From a virus: DNA of 40,626 nt. The position numbers and the translations under genes are program-made. This document shows, piece after piece, positions 15,393 to 22,071 of this stretch. The notes beneath the pieces were generated by a model. That model ran no database searches. It saw only the letters and a program-made list of their open reading frames with translations, and had not been told where the DNA came from. Numbering within the stretch: the first letter of the stretch is position 1; each line of letters begins with the position of its first letter. The stretch covers positions 1 through 40,626 of IMG/VR virus record IMGVR_UViG_3300030107_005857; one strand, written 5' to 3'.

Positions 15393-15526
15393 TGCACGTA
15401 AGTAGATTATGCACGTTAGAAGTATCTATGTAAATTATATTATTTTTATAAGTTGTTGCACGTTAGTAGATATATATTAAATTGCACGTAAGTACTTATA
15501 TTTTATAAGTTTATGCACGTTAGAAG
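15393..15526 (+). repeat. Five TGCACGTWAGWAG repeats in an intergenic region
   Basis: Copies start at 15393 (TGCACGTAAGTAG), 15410 (TGCACGTTAGAAG), 15457 (TGCACGTTAGTAG), 15483 (TGCACGTAAGTAC) and 15514 (TGCACGTTAGAAG), all in the same orientation with start distances of 17, 47, 26 and 31 bp. They sit in a 423-bp gap (15305-15727) that otherwise holds a terminator and two promoter candidates. The GC-containing core stands out in AT-rich DNA. Iterons or clustered operators are likely. Confidence 0.8.
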
Positions 15527-15605
15527 GTCGCCTTAATAAGTGTATTTATCTAATTAAATCTATTTACACAAATTAGAATATATTATATAGTTCTTTTAAA
15601 AATAC

Positions 15606-15617
15606 ATGATATAATAC
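15606..15617 (+). promoter_or_regulatory. Extended -10 promoter candidate
   Basis: ATGATATAATAC contains TGA-TATAAT (extended -10, TATAAT at 15610-15615) with no good -35. The identical 12-mer occurs at 23094-23105 ahead of the HNH gene. It lies just downstream of the TGCACGT array, which could activate or repress it. Confidence 0.5.
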
Positions 15618-15663
15618 ACAGCCCCCCCAAAAAAGAAGCTATAAAAAAAAGATTAAATAAATG

Positions 15664-15692
15664 GGAACTTTTTTAAATAATGAGTGTATAAT
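15664..15692 (+). promoter_or_regulatory. GGAACW-class promoter upstream of the gp88-like gene
   Basis: GGAACT (15664-15669), a 17-bp spacer and TATAAT (15687-15692) lie 35 bp before the next start codon. This is a full match to the class found at 16440, 17964, 19800 and 23639. Confidence 0.75.
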
Positions 15693-15727
15693 TAATATAA
15701 AACAAAATAAAATAAAAGGGGTGTATT

Positions 15728-16324
15728 ATGAGTGTAGTTCATATTTCAACAATGTCGGGTAAATTAAAAGGTATTCCTTCAATTAATACGAATACCTTAA
15801 CAAATAAATTTTGTCAAAAAATGTTTAATAGTACTAAAGAAAATTTAATTTGTAAAAGTTGTTATTCTTATGAGATGTTACAAACTTTTAGAAAAAATTG
15901 TATTCCTAAATTTGAACAAAATTCAAAAGTATTGAGTGAAGCAATTATACCAAATTTATATTTACCTAAAATTAATGCTTCATTCTTTAGATTTTCAGCT
16001 CATGGGGAATTAATTAATAAAAATCATTTAATTAATTTAATGAATCTAACTTTAAAAAATCCTCATACAACTTTCACTTTATGGACAAAAAAGAAAGGTT
16101 TAGTAATTAGCTATTGCAAGAAATACGGCAAACCTGATAACCTTATATTAATTTACTCAAATGAAATAATCGGATCAATTGCCAAACTTCCTGAATATTT
16201 TGATAAAACATTTAATAATATACTTAAAAAAGATAGTTCTGTAAATTGTTTTCAAAAGTGTATTGATTGTTTATTATGCTATACTAAGAACGACACAGAA
16301 ACAATAATAGAAGTTAAAAAGTAA
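15728..16324 (+). CDS. Cys-rich gp88-like phage protein, 198 aa
   Basis: ATG at 15728 follows AAGGGG. The protein contains an N-terminal Cys set (C29, C42, C45, C58), a core SFFRFSAHGELINKNHLINL followed by HTTFTLWTKKKGL, and a C-terminal cluster C174, C178, C181, C184 (CFQKCIDCLLCY). The order of Cys motif, FFR-x-x-x-x-G-E/D segment, F-x-x-x-T-K strand and terminal Cys cluster matches a phage family related to gene product 88 of mycophages. Members may bind zinc or an iron-sulfur cluster; function is unknown. It is the first gene after the TGCACGT repeats and its promoter, and is a transcription unit leader. Confidence 0.6.
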   Translation: MSVVHISTMSGKLKGIPSINTNTLTNKFCQKMFNSTKENLICKSCYSYEMLQTFRKNCIPKFEQNSKVLSEAIIPNLYLPKINASFFRFSAHGELINKNHLINLMNLTLKNPHTTFTLWTKKKGLVISYCKKYGKPDNLILIYSNEIIGSIAKLPEYFDKTFNNILKKDSSVNCFQKCIDCLLCYTKNDTETIIEVKK

Positions 16325-16357
16325 ACTAATTTACACAAATAAAAGGAACTTATATAA

Positions 16358-16432
16358 ATGAGTTATAGAAAAAGAAGAGATCATAAAAAACTAAATGAAT
16401 CTTTAAAAGAAAGTATTTTAAAAAATAATTAA
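16358..16432 (+). CDS. Very small basic peptide, 24 aa
   Basis: ATG at 16358 follows AAAAGGAAC at suitable spacing and reads MSYRKRRDHKKLNESLKES before a short Asn-rich end. It is strongly basic. It fills the gap between the gp88-like gene and the next promoter. Too short for a firm coding call; the ribosome site is the main support. Confidence 0.45.
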   Translation: MSYRKRRDHKKLNESLKESILKNN

Positions 16433-16439
16433 ATATTTT

Positions 16440-16468
16440 GGAACTAATTAAAAAGATAAGCATATAAT
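16440..16468 (+). promoter_or_regulatory. GGAACW-class promoter
   Basis: GGAACT (16440-16445), 17-bp spacer and TATAAT (16463-16468), 33 bp before the 58-aa gene. It begins eight bases after the stop of the 24-aa peptide. Confidence 0.75.
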
Positions 16469-16501
16469 TATTAAGAAAACAAAAAAGGGGAATAAAAGAA
16501 A

Positions 16502-16678
16502 ATGTTAATCAATTTAGAACACTTTAAAAAAGAATGTGAAAAACACCAAGAAAAAAATGAAGTGGTTTTATATAAGTATTTAGTGCTGTATTTAATAAGG
16601 GATGTTTTTAAGCTAGAACATTTAAGAGAAATTGAGGAAATGGTAGCTGAAAGCATAGAGAACAAAGGGGAAGCGTAA
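16502..16678 (+). CDS. Small helical protein, 58 aa, unknown function
   Basis: ATG at 16502 has AAAAGGGG upstream. The peptide starts MLINLEHFKKECEKHQEKN and is almost entirely helical and charged, with a central hydrophobic face (YKYLVLYLIRDVFKLEHL). It is the first gene of the unit driven by the 16440 promoter and is followed two bases later by the 92-aa gene. No domain recognised; a small antagonist of a host protein is one possibility for such early genes. Confidence 0.65.
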   Translation: MLINLEHFKKECEKHQEKNEVVLYKYLVLYLIRDVFKLEHLREIEEMVAESIENKGEA

Positions 16679-16680
16679 AA

Positions 16681-16959
16681 ATGAGTCTAAAAACTTACTT
16701 AAAAAGAAATAACTTTAGTAAAAAAGAACTTACTATTTTATTTAGTGTTGGTTGTGTTTTAAATACCTCTAATGGGGACACGTTTCCTTTGATGGATGAT
16801 GCGACTATTGATTTTAGTGAGGGTAGTAAAGTAAATATTGTTACTGATGATCTCGGTATTGACTGGTGGAAACGCCTTGAAACTTGGAATATTGATAGAG
16901 AAATTGTTGAAGGTACTCATTTAAAAGTTTTACAGAATCATATAAAAAAAGGTAGGTAA
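16681..16959 (+). CDS. Hypothetical early protein, 92 aa
   Basis: The product starts MSLKTYLKRNNFSKKELTIL and contains a probable small alpha/beta domain with TFPLMDDATIDF and GIDWWKRLETWNI. The upstream region has AGGGGAAGCG as a ribosome site. It is the second gene in the 16440 unit. Function unknown. Confidence 0.7.
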   Translation: MSLKTYLKRNNFSKKELTILFSVGCVLNTSNGDTFPLMDDATIDFSEGSKVNIVTDDLGIDWWKRLETWNIDREIVEGTHLKVLQNHIKKGR

Positions 16960-16962
16960 GTA

Positions 16963-17181
16963 ATGCAATGGGTAATTGATCAGTTAAATAGTAAAGTTGT
17001 CAGAAGTAAGCTAAGGACAAAAAACCAACATAAAAAAGAAGCTAGGTTACTTAAATTTTGTGATTCATGTAAAAGAATATATTCAAGAGATTTTATGTAT
17101 TCTACTGAAGTATATTATGATAATTTATGTAGTTATAAGTTACCTAGAAAAAAATGTCAAAAGTGTAGGGGTGTAAAATGA
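16963..17181 (+). CDS. Zinc-ribbon early protein, 72 aa
   Basis: Basic protein with two Cys pairs: CDSC (about residues 33-36) and CQKC at the end. The pairs are spaced about 30 residues apart, as in a treble-clef zinc ribbon. The N-terminal half is Lys/Arg-rich (RSKLRTKNQHKKEARLLK), suggesting nucleic-acid binding. ATG at 16963 lies three bases after the previous stop. Function unknown. Confidence 0.7.
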   Translation: MQWVIDQLNSKVVRSKLRTKNQHKKEARLLKFCDSCKRIYSRDFMYSTEVYYDNLCSYKLPRKKCQKCRGVK

Positions 17182-17219
17182 AATTAAAACAAAAACAAGA
17201 AAAAACAAGGAGTTAAGTG

Positions 17220-17444
17220 ATGATCTACTCGGAAGAATATGAAAGATTAGTCATTTTTCATCAGGTAACACTTAAAGAACCTGATTTTGTCGAATATGCA
17301 GATGGATATGAAGAAATATATGACTATGTACAGAAATTATATATTGAATTTAAAAAGTGGGATAAACTTACAAAACTAAACATATCTTGGTTAGATGCTT
17401 TTAAAATTTATTATAAAGAAGTTATAAAAATAAAAAGGAGTTAA
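17220..17444 (+). CDS. Hypothetical acidic helical protein, 74 aa
   Basis: AAGGAG seven bases upstream selects the ATG at 17220 rather than the GTG just before it. The protein starts MIYSEEYERLVIFHQVTLK, is rich in Tyr, Glu and Lys, and is probably all-helical. It lies in a run of small genes read from the 16440 promoter. No family recognised. Confidence 0.65.
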   Translation: MIYSEEYERLVIFHQVTLKEPDFVEYADGYEEIYDYVQKLYIEFKKWDKLTKLNISWLDAFKIYYKEVIKIKRS

Positions 17445-17447
17445 ATA

Positions 17448-17639
17448 ATGATTTTATTTTTATTATCTGAATTAGAAAAAAAGATTGAAAGTATGTATTC
17501 TTTAACAGAAGGTGCGAATGAAGATATGAGTAAACAAGATTTATTATTAATTATTAAAGATATTTCAGATAAGATAGAAGGAATTGATAATGATGTAAAA
17601 TTAATACTAAAAAAAAGAAAATACTTTAGAAATGTCTAA
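17448..17639 (+). CDS. Hypothetical small coiled-coil protein, 63 aa
   Basis: ATG at 17448 follows AAAAGGAG. The peptide begins MILFLLSELEKKIESMY and continues as an amphipathic helix (LLLIIKDISDKIEGIDND). It overlaps the HExxH gene by 8 bp, so the two are translationally coupled. Dimer formation is likely; function unknown. Confidence 0.6.
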   Translation: MILFLLSELEKKIESMYSLTEGANEDMSKQDLLLIIKDISDKIEGIDNDVKLILKKRKYFRNV

Positions 17640-17982
17640 GTTGAAAATAGCTAAAGAAATTATAAAAAATTATAATCTAAAAAGTAATATAATTTACACA
17701 AATAATACTAATTTAGGTAATTACATTGCAGATACTGATACTATAATACTTTGTAAAAAATACCATAATTCAAAAGAATTTTTACTTTCTTTATTACACG
17801 AAATAAAACACGCTATAGATTGCAAGAAATTAGGGAAGCGAGGTTATGTTAAGAAATACAATCAGGCGAGTAATTTGGCTATAAATCAAGGCTTAAATCA
17901 CTATACTAATAACAAGTGGGAGATCAAAGCTGAGAGGTGGGCAAAAAATAATTTTAAAAAGTGGGAACATTTAATAAAGTAA
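17632..17982 (+). CDS. Small HExxH metallopeptidase-like protein, 116 aa
   Basis: Residues 56-60 give HEIKH inside a helix (LLSLLHEIKHAID), the zinc-binding motif of gluzincin-type proteases, and a second helix carries NKWEIKAERWA (E97 or E101), a suitable third ligand. The N-terminal part (NYIADTDTIILCK) supplies strands preceding the active-site helix, as in minimal gluzincins and ImmA/IrrE-like peptidases. The protein would be cytoplasmic. Substrate is unknown; a host regulator is a reasonable guess. A promoter lies inside the 3' end of the gene. Confidence 0.7.
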   Translation: MSKLKIAKEIIKNYNLKSNIIYTNNTNLGNYIADTDTIILCKKYHNSKEFLLSLLHEIKHAIDCKKLGKRGYVKKYNQASNLAINQGLNHYTNNKWEIKAERWAKNNFKKWEHLIK

Positions 17983-17992
17983 GGTGTATAAG
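17964..17992 (+). promoter_or_regulatory. GGAACW-class promoter
   Basis: GGAACA (17964-17969), 17-bp spacer, TATAAG (17987-17992), 26 bp before the next gene. The -35 block lies in the last codons of the HExxH gene, so both functions constrain that sequence. Confidence 0.7.
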
Positions 17993-18018
17993 TAATATAA
18001 CTAAAAAGGAAAAAGGTA

Positions 18019-18276
18019 ATGAAAATTACGATAAATATAAATACAGATAATGATGTTCTACATAATGGAATTCACGATTATAATGGCAACTTTACACTTG
18101 ATGAAACTAGACCATTAATAATAAGTGAATTAGAACATATAATGGAACAAGTAGAAAAATCAGTTATTGAACTTGCAACAACTAAGTGGGATTATAATAA
18201 TTCTTTACGTAGTTCTGATGGAAAACTAGTGGGTAATATTAAAATTCAATCTAAAAAACTATTAGGGGGTAAATAA
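18019..18276 (+). CDS. Hypothetical protein, 85 aa
   Basis: The protein begins with a strand (MKITININTDNDVLH), has a helix (LIISELEHIMEQVEKSVIEL) and ends in a basic strand. ATG at 18019 follows AAAGGAAAAAGG. Its stop overlaps the next start as TAATG. No family recognised. Confidence 0.65.
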   Translation: MKITININTDNDVLHNGIHDYNGNFTLDETRPLIISELEHIMEQVEKSVIELATTKWDYNNSLRSSDGKLVGNIKIQSKKLLGGK

Positions 18277-18770
18277 TGCATATGGTAATTAGAAACATAG
18301 TTTATGCTAATTCTGAGAGTGAAGCACTTTCTATATCTCATAGTAATTTTGATAATTTATGTGAGGGTGGTAGACCTTTTGATTACTACGATACTTTTGA
18401 TAATGGTGGTACTTCCTATTGGGGAAGAAAATTATCACCAACATCAAAAATAAACACAGAAGAAGGTCGTAAATTGATAGTAGATGGATGGAGGAATACA
18501 TTAAGGGATATGAGGTATCACTTACAAGAGATACAGAAGATTACAGAAAATAAAAGTGCTTTAGAAATCATAAAATCTCTAAAACATAATCATCTTCAGT
18601 ATCATTACAAATCTATAGGAGACTACAGAGGTTCAGGAGTATGGATGTATGATAATGATGGGGAAGGAATAAAGTCTAGGAAACATTTAGATAATGTAAT
18701 AAATAAATGGGGTGCAAATGAATATCGTGATAAAGATATTTACATAGTACCCGCTGATGTACACTATTAA
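18276..18770 (+). CDS. Conserved-type phage protein, 164 aa, unknown function
   Basis: The N-terminus (IVYANSESEALSISHSNFDN, then EGGRPFDYYDTF) fits a phage protein pattern in which an ES-x-A-L helix is followed by an R-x-F-D-Y-Y-x-T-F motif; I know such proteins from marine phages but not their function. The C-terminal half contains DYRGSGVWMYDNDG and a terminal DIYIVPADVHY strand. It is coupled by TAATG to the 85-aa gene. Confidence 0.65.
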   Translation: MHMVIRNIVYANSESEALSISHSNFDNLCEGGRPFDYYDTFDNGGTSYWGRKLSPTSKINTEEGRKLIVDGWRNTLRDMRYHLQEIQKITENKSALEIIKSLKHNHLQYHYKSIGDYRGSGVWMYDNDGEGIKSRKHLDNVINKWGANEYRDKDIYIVPADVHY

Positions 18771-18793
18771 AATAACTAAAAAGGGGAATAAAA

Positions 18794-18964
18794 ATGATAA
18801 ATCTAATAGCATTACTAATTTTAGTCTTATTCATTACTTTAGTAGCAAAACAGAGTGAGGTTAACCGAGAGCGATTAAACACCGATAAATGGCGATCTAT
18901 GGCGATTATGCTTAACAATGAGCGATACAATCAAGATGCAATTAAAAAACTATGGAGTAAATAA
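18794..18964 (+). CDS. Small single-pass membrane protein, 56 aa
   Basis: ATG at 18794 follows AAAAGGGG. Residues 2-19 (INLIALLILVLFITLVA) form one transmembrane segment, followed by a basic, helical cytoplasmic tail. It ends in TAATG with the next gene. Such early membrane peptides are often superinfection or host-takeover factors; that is inference. Confidence 0.6.
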   Translation: MINLIALLILVLFITLVAKQSEVNRERLNTDKWRSMAIMLNNERYNQDAIKKLWSK

Positions 18965-19140
18965 TGAAACAATATTTTAGAATAGATTATACAGATTCAC
19001 AATGGTTTAATCTTATGCAAAAATTTGGCGAGAATTTACCTTCTGAATATTGCGATTGCTTTGATAGATATGGAGAAATTGCAGAAGATTATGAAGATAT
19101 TTTTAATGTTGATATATATATAACGAAGGAAAGCAAATAA
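18964..19140 (+). CDS. Hypothetical acidic protein, 58 aa
   Basis: Coupled at both ends by TAATG. The peptide is acidic and aromatic (starts MKQYFRIDYTDSQWFNLM, contains CDCFDRYGEIAEDYEDIF). No domain recognised; the coupling is the best evidence that it is translated. Confidence 0.6.
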   Translation: MKQYFRIDYTDSQWFNLMQKFGENLPSEYCDCFDRYGEIAEDYEDIFNVDIYITKESK

Positions 19141-19283
19141 TGAAAAAACAGAAAAAAACAAAATATATAAAAGTTCCAATTTATTTCTATATAGATGAAG
19201 ATAATAAAAAAGTATATGATTTTGAAGGAATGACAGAAGAATTTGAGCAAAAACTATCAGAATTAGGGGTAAATAATGAGTAG
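19140..19283 (+). CDS. Hypothetical small protein, 47 aa
   Basis: Starts within the previous stop (TAATG) and overlaps the next start by 8 bp. It has a Lys-rich N-terminus (MKKQKKTKYIKVPIYFYID) and an acidic C-terminal helix. Function unknown. Confidence 0.6.
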   Translation: MKKQKKTKYIKVPIYFYIDEDNKKVYDFEGMTEEFEQKLSELGVNNE

Positions 19284-19647
19284 AACTATAGATCATTGGA
19301 CAATTAAGGTTACTTGGAGTGATGGAGAAGAGGAATTTTTAGATGATATTCCAAATAGTAATGTAATAGAAAGCTACTTAGACGAATATGAAAATACCTA
19401 CATAGATCAATTAAGTGACTTAGAAGAGGAAAAACTTAAAAAGCGATTAGATCAAATAGAAAAAGAGCAGGTAATAGCTTGGGGTTTACATAGGTTAAGT
19501 GGTGGATTTGTCAAAGCTGAATTTGATGATGCAGATGATGAAAAAATTTATATAACAATCACAGATGGAGTTCAATCCGATTGTGAAAATAGGGTAAATG
19601 TTACTCATTGTTCACTTTGGAGAGATACTTTAGAATATACAGATTAA
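19276..19647 (+). CDS. Hypothetical acidic protein, 123 aa
   Basis: The protein begins MSRTIDHWTIKVTWSDGEEE, is rich in Asp/Glu and has a central coiled helix (LSDLEEEKLKKRLDQIEKEQ) with beta strands on both sides (KIYITITDGVQ). The strongly acidic surface could mimic DNA or bind a basic host protein. It is the last gene in the unit from the 17964 promoter and is followed by a structured non-coding segment. Confidence 0.65.
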   Translation: MSRTIDHWTIKVTWSDGEEEFLDDIPNSNVIESYLDEYENTYIDQLSDLEEEKLKKRLDQIEKEQVIAWGLHRLSGGFVKAEFDDADDEKIYITITDGVQSDCENRVNVTHCSLWRDTLEYTD

Positions 19648-19659
19648 ATAATAAGTAAT

Positions 19660-19786
19660 GGGGGATTATAGCTTTGAGTCAAAAATACAATAATAACAAC
19701 AACGACAATGTGGAACACATAAAGCATTGTCAAATGTATGTTTGTAAATATAGAATAAATATTTTTGATAAAAAAAGCAATCCCCC
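19660..19786 (+). ncRNA. Candidate structured RNA A (multibranch)
   Basis: GGGGGATT (19660-19667) pairs with AATCCCCC (19779-19786), and GCTTT (19671-19675) with AAAGC (19774-19778), leaving a 3-base ATA bulge: a 13-bp closing stem. Inside are GACAATG/CATTGTC (7 bp) and AAATAT/ATATTT (6 bp) hairpins. The segment fills the gap between the 123-aa gene and the 19800 promoter. A TTG-started 40-codon frame (19674-19796) runs through it, with Asn-rich low-complexity sequence and GGGGG as a possible ribosome site, so a coding alternative remains. A regulatory 3' UTR or processed small RNA is inferred. Confidence 0.4.
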
Positions 19787-19799
19787 TAAAAATTAATTT

Positions 19800-19828
19800 G
19801 GAACTTTTTAAAACTTGGGGCGTATAAT
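19800..19828 (+). promoter_or_regulatory. GGAACW-class promoter
   Basis: GGAACT (19800-19805), 17-bp spacer, TATAAT (19823-19828), 49 bp before the ATG at 19878. The -10 is preceded by GCG, as at 23639 and 14058. Confidence 0.75.
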
Positions 19829-19877
19829 AGTAAACGGCATTAATAAAAATGTCACAAACAAAAAGGAGTTAAGTAAT

Positions 19878-20135
19878 ATGAAAATGACTAAAGCTTTTAT
19901 AAGAAACATATCTGATGATATTATTACTGGTTTAGGCGATACAATATTAGAAAAATACAATGCTCATAACAAACCTAGTGTATTAATAGAAAATAAAAAA
20001 GGTATTGTTGAATATACTCAAGAAATGGTTGAATTATGGACAGCAATATGTGCTGATTGCGACCAACCTTTTTATTACCTTTCAAAAATAAAATCTTATG
20101 AATTATTTATAGAAAAAAATACGGAGGGCAAGTAA
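19878..20135 (+). CDS. Hypothetical early protein, 85 aa
   Basis: The start at 19878 is chosen because AAGGAG precedes it; an upstream TTG in frame falls inside the promoter and is rejected. The protein starts MKMTKAFIRNISDDIITGLG and has a Cys pair near CADC. Mixed alpha/beta, no recognised domain. Coupled by TAATG to the papain-like gene. Confidence 0.65.
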   Translation: MKMTKAFIRNISDDIITGLGDTILEKYNAHNKPSVLIENKKGIVEYTQEMVELWTAICADCDQPFYYLSKIKSYELFIEKNTEGK

Positions 20136-20542
20136 TGAAAATCAAATTTAAAAAATCACATGGTGGCAGGGAAAAATGTACTCCTGTTAGGTATAAAAAG
20201 GATTTATCTGGTGATTGTGTTTTACGAGCCATTGCACATGGTTTAGACAGAGACTATGAAACTATTATGCATGAGTTGTTTGCTCTTGGTTTAGATATGT
20301 TTCGTATGCCTAATGATGATCTTGTTTATGATACATATTTAAGCAGATTGGGTATTAAAAGAAATAGCCCACTTACCCATCATGGCAATAAAAAATATCA
20401 GGTAGGAAACTTTCCATTATCAGGTACTCACCTAATTAGAACAAGTGGACACCTTACTTGCATTAAAGATGGTGTTTTGTTGGATACTTGGGATTGTAGA
20501 AAGTGGAAAGCCCAGTCATACTACACAATAGGAGTTAAGTAA
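20135..20542 (+). CDS. Papain-like cysteine peptidase/amidase-type protein, 135 aa
   Basis: The motif order fits a minimal papain-like fold: SGDCVLRAIAHGL with Cys28 at a helix start, SGTHLIRTSGHLTCIKDG with His106 in the first strand, and LLDTWDC with Asp117 or Asp120 after the next strand. Related phage and bacterial proteins show the same GDCxxRA, SGHLT and DTWD signatures. The activity (peptidase, transglutaminase-like or amidase) cannot be told from sequence. No signal peptide, so it acts in the cytoplasm. It starts in TAATG with the previous gene. Confidence 0.65.
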   Translation: MKIKFKKSHGGREKCTPVRYKKDLSGDCVLRAIAHGLDRDYETIMHELFALGLDMFRMPNDDLVYDTYLSRLGIKRNSPLTHHGNKKYQVGNFPLSGTHLIRTSGHLTCIKDGVLLDTWDCRKWKAQSYYTIGVK

Positions 20543-20922
20543 TGGAGAAAAAAAGAAGAGCATATGAATGGAGTATATTATGGTACTCAATGGATAAGGA
20601 TGGTTATTATGAAGATTCTGATCCTGAATTTGCTGATGAATTAAAAGATTTATTTCGCCCTTTTGGTAAAGATATTCCATTCATAAAAGAAAAGAGGTTT
20701 ACTGAAGTGAATTTAAATACAAAATTTCTTAATGGGAAAAATGCTTTTGGAAATTTGGAACTTAAAGTTTGGAGATGGAGTAAAAGGTTTGATGATTGGG
20801 AGCCAGATTATGCACAAATAGAAAATGATACAGGTAAAATTTTATTATCAGATTACTATGGTTGGAAAGTTCCTAACAAGTATCAAGTCGAATTAAATAA
20901 GTATATGAAAGGGGGTAAGTAA
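20542..20922 (+). CDS. Hypothetical protein, 126 aa
   Basis: The product begins MEKKRRAYEWSILWYSMDKD and contains a Trp-rich mid-portion (LELKVWRWSKRFDDWEPDYA). It is coupled to the papain-like gene and to the 80-aa gene by stop/start overlaps. No family recognised. Confidence 0.65.
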   Translation: MEKKRRAYEWSILWYSMDKDGYYEDSDPEFADELKDLFRPFGKDIPFIKEKRFTEVNLNTKFLNGKNAFGNLELKVWRWSKRFDDWEPDYAQIENDTGKILLSDYYGWKVPNKYQVELNKYMKGGK

Positions 20923-21164
20923 TGAATCGTGATAAGAAACTTGGTAAAGTTTACATTGACATAGATGAATCAGATGCCAATGAGTTATTATATGAAGATC
21001 GTGATTTTGATTGGTGCTTTCCAGTATATGATAAAAACAATAAAAGAGTAGGTTATGTAGATATTGCATTAGGTAGAAATGTAACAGACCCAAAAACTGA
21101 AATCGTAGAAGAATTAGTTCGTCTAGCAGGAGATGGTGAAGGTAGGCTAAAAGGAGAAAATTAA
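20922..21164 (+). CDS. Hypothetical acidic protein, 80 aa
   Basis: Begins MNRDKKLGKVYIDIDESDAN with a compact alpha/beta pattern (FPVYDKNNKRVGYVDIALG) and an acidic helix at the end. AAGGGGG upstream is a good ribosome site. Function unknown. Confidence 0.65.
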   Translation: MNRDKKLGKVYIDIDESDANELLYEDRDFDWCFPVYDKNNKRVGYVDIALGRNVTDPKTEIVEELVRLAGDGEGRLKGEN

Positions 21165-21166
21165 TT

Positions 21167-21394
21167 ATGATAACAGATAGAGATATTATGCTAGATGAAC
21201 TAGCTGAAGAAATGTTTCCAAGATTGTTAAGTTTAATTGGTGATAAGAATTTTTATGATGAAACTATTAAGAAAGCCATTGTAGAAGAATTAGTAGCAGG
21301 GTATGATATAAATTATACAGATGCTAAAGACCTTGCATATTCTTTTAGGTATAAATTAATATCAATATTAAAAAAAGGAGGAATAAATGTTTAG
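21167..21394 (+). CDS. Hypothetical helical protein, 75 aa
   Basis: All-helical prediction (starts MITDRDIMLDELAEEMFPRL). A helix pair ending in YSFRYKLISILKKGG could be a small DNA- or protein-binding unit. The 3' end overlaps the next start by 8 bp. No domain assigned. Confidence 0.6.
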   Translation: MITDRDIMLDELAEEMFPRLLSLIGDKNFYDETIKKAIVEELVAGYDINYTDAKDLAYSFRYKLISILKKGGINV

Positions 21395-21632
21395 TCAATG
21401 TTGCCAATCAGTAGCTTGGAATGATGAGATTTGTGAGGATGGGTGGGGTAGGTGTCTTGAATGTATGGAACCTGCTGAATTTCCACTTGAACAAACCAAT
21501 GAGGAATATTGGGATTGTGAATGTGAACATGATTACATAAATAAAAAATCAGAAAAAGTACATTGTGGTTGGTGTGATACGAACATGAAAGATCAACCTG
21601 ATTCATTAAAAAGCGAGGTGTTAAAATGTTAA
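21387..21632 (+). CDS. Cys-rich zinc-binding protein, 81 aa
   Basis: Cysteines cluster in three groups: C5/C6, C16-C23-C26 (CLEC), C44-C46 (CEC) and C60-C63 (CGWC). Two zinc sites are plausible, with treble-clef or zinc-ribbon folds. Acidic between the clusters. ATG at 21387 has AAAAGGAGG. Function unknown. Confidence 0.65.
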   Translation: MFSQCCQSVAWNDEICEDGWGRCLECMEPAEFPLEQTNEEYWDCECEHDYINKKSEKVHCGWCDTNMKDQPDSLKSEVLKC

Positions 21633-21697
21633 ATGCAATATTATTTTTTATTATAGGTATTATTATAATAGTTTATTATAAATATAAGGAGGGTTAA
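21626..21697 (+). CDS. Membrane micropeptide, 23 aa
   Basis: ATG at 21626 lies inside the last codons of the previous gene. The peptide is one transmembrane helix (AILFFIIGIIIIVYYKYK) with a short basic end. It closes two bases before the 123-aa gene. Length is too small for certainty; hydrophobicity and coupling favour translation. Confidence 0.5.
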   Translation: MLNAILFFIIGIIIIVYYKYKEG

Positions 21698-21699
21698 AG

Positions 21700-22071
21700 A
21701 TGAAGTCTGAAGATTATAAAAAGTTTAGGGAGGAGTTTATTCAAAAGACTTTTGATCTAAGTGATAGAAAGCGTATTGAATATACAGAAGGGAATCAAGA
21801 TATAGATGTTCATACTAATTTCAGAAGAATAGGAGATGAGTTAAATTTAAGTCCAGTTAAGGTGTTGGCAGTTTATTTAATTAAACACTTTAAATCATTA
21901 TTAACCTTTTTTAAATTAGGTCAAACTTTTAGTAATGAGAGTTTAGAATCTAGAGTAAGTGATATTATAAATTATTTAATTTTATTATTATCTTACTTAC
22001 ATTATGAAGATATGAAAGAAAGAGACGATACACCAAAGAGCAGAACCTCTAGTAAAATATACAATGTCTAA
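21700..22071 (+). CDS. All-helical phage protein (DUF1599/MazG-like pattern), 123 aa
   Basis: The segment TNFRRIGDELNLSPVKVLAV, then YLIKHFKSLLTFF, then SRVSDIINYLILLLSYLHYE fits a known phage family: NFxRxA, a conserved KH, then R-x-x-D-x-x-x-Y-x-x-L. These all-alpha proteins are sometimes grouped with nucleotide-modification or MazG-like pyrophosphatase folds, but the metal-binding Glu motif of MazG is not evident here. AAGGAGGG gives a strong ribosome site. Overlaps the next gene by 8 bp. Confidence 0.6.
   Translation: MKSEDYKKFREEFIQKTFDLSDRKRIEYTEGNQDIDVHTNFRRIGDELNLSPVKVLAVYLIKHFKSLLTFFKLGQTFSNESLESRVSDIINYLILLLSYLHYEDMKERDDTPKSRTSSKIYNV

Noticed and set aside
15393-15526. CRISPR-like array
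   Set aside because: Units are only 13 bp with irregular spacing and no spacer/repeat regularity; the Cas4-like gene is a phage nuclease without other cas genes.
17178-17216. 12-codon frame (MKLKQKQEKTRS) after the 72-aa zinc-ribbon gene
   Set aside because: Too short, low-complexity, and its end forms the ribosome site of the next gene.
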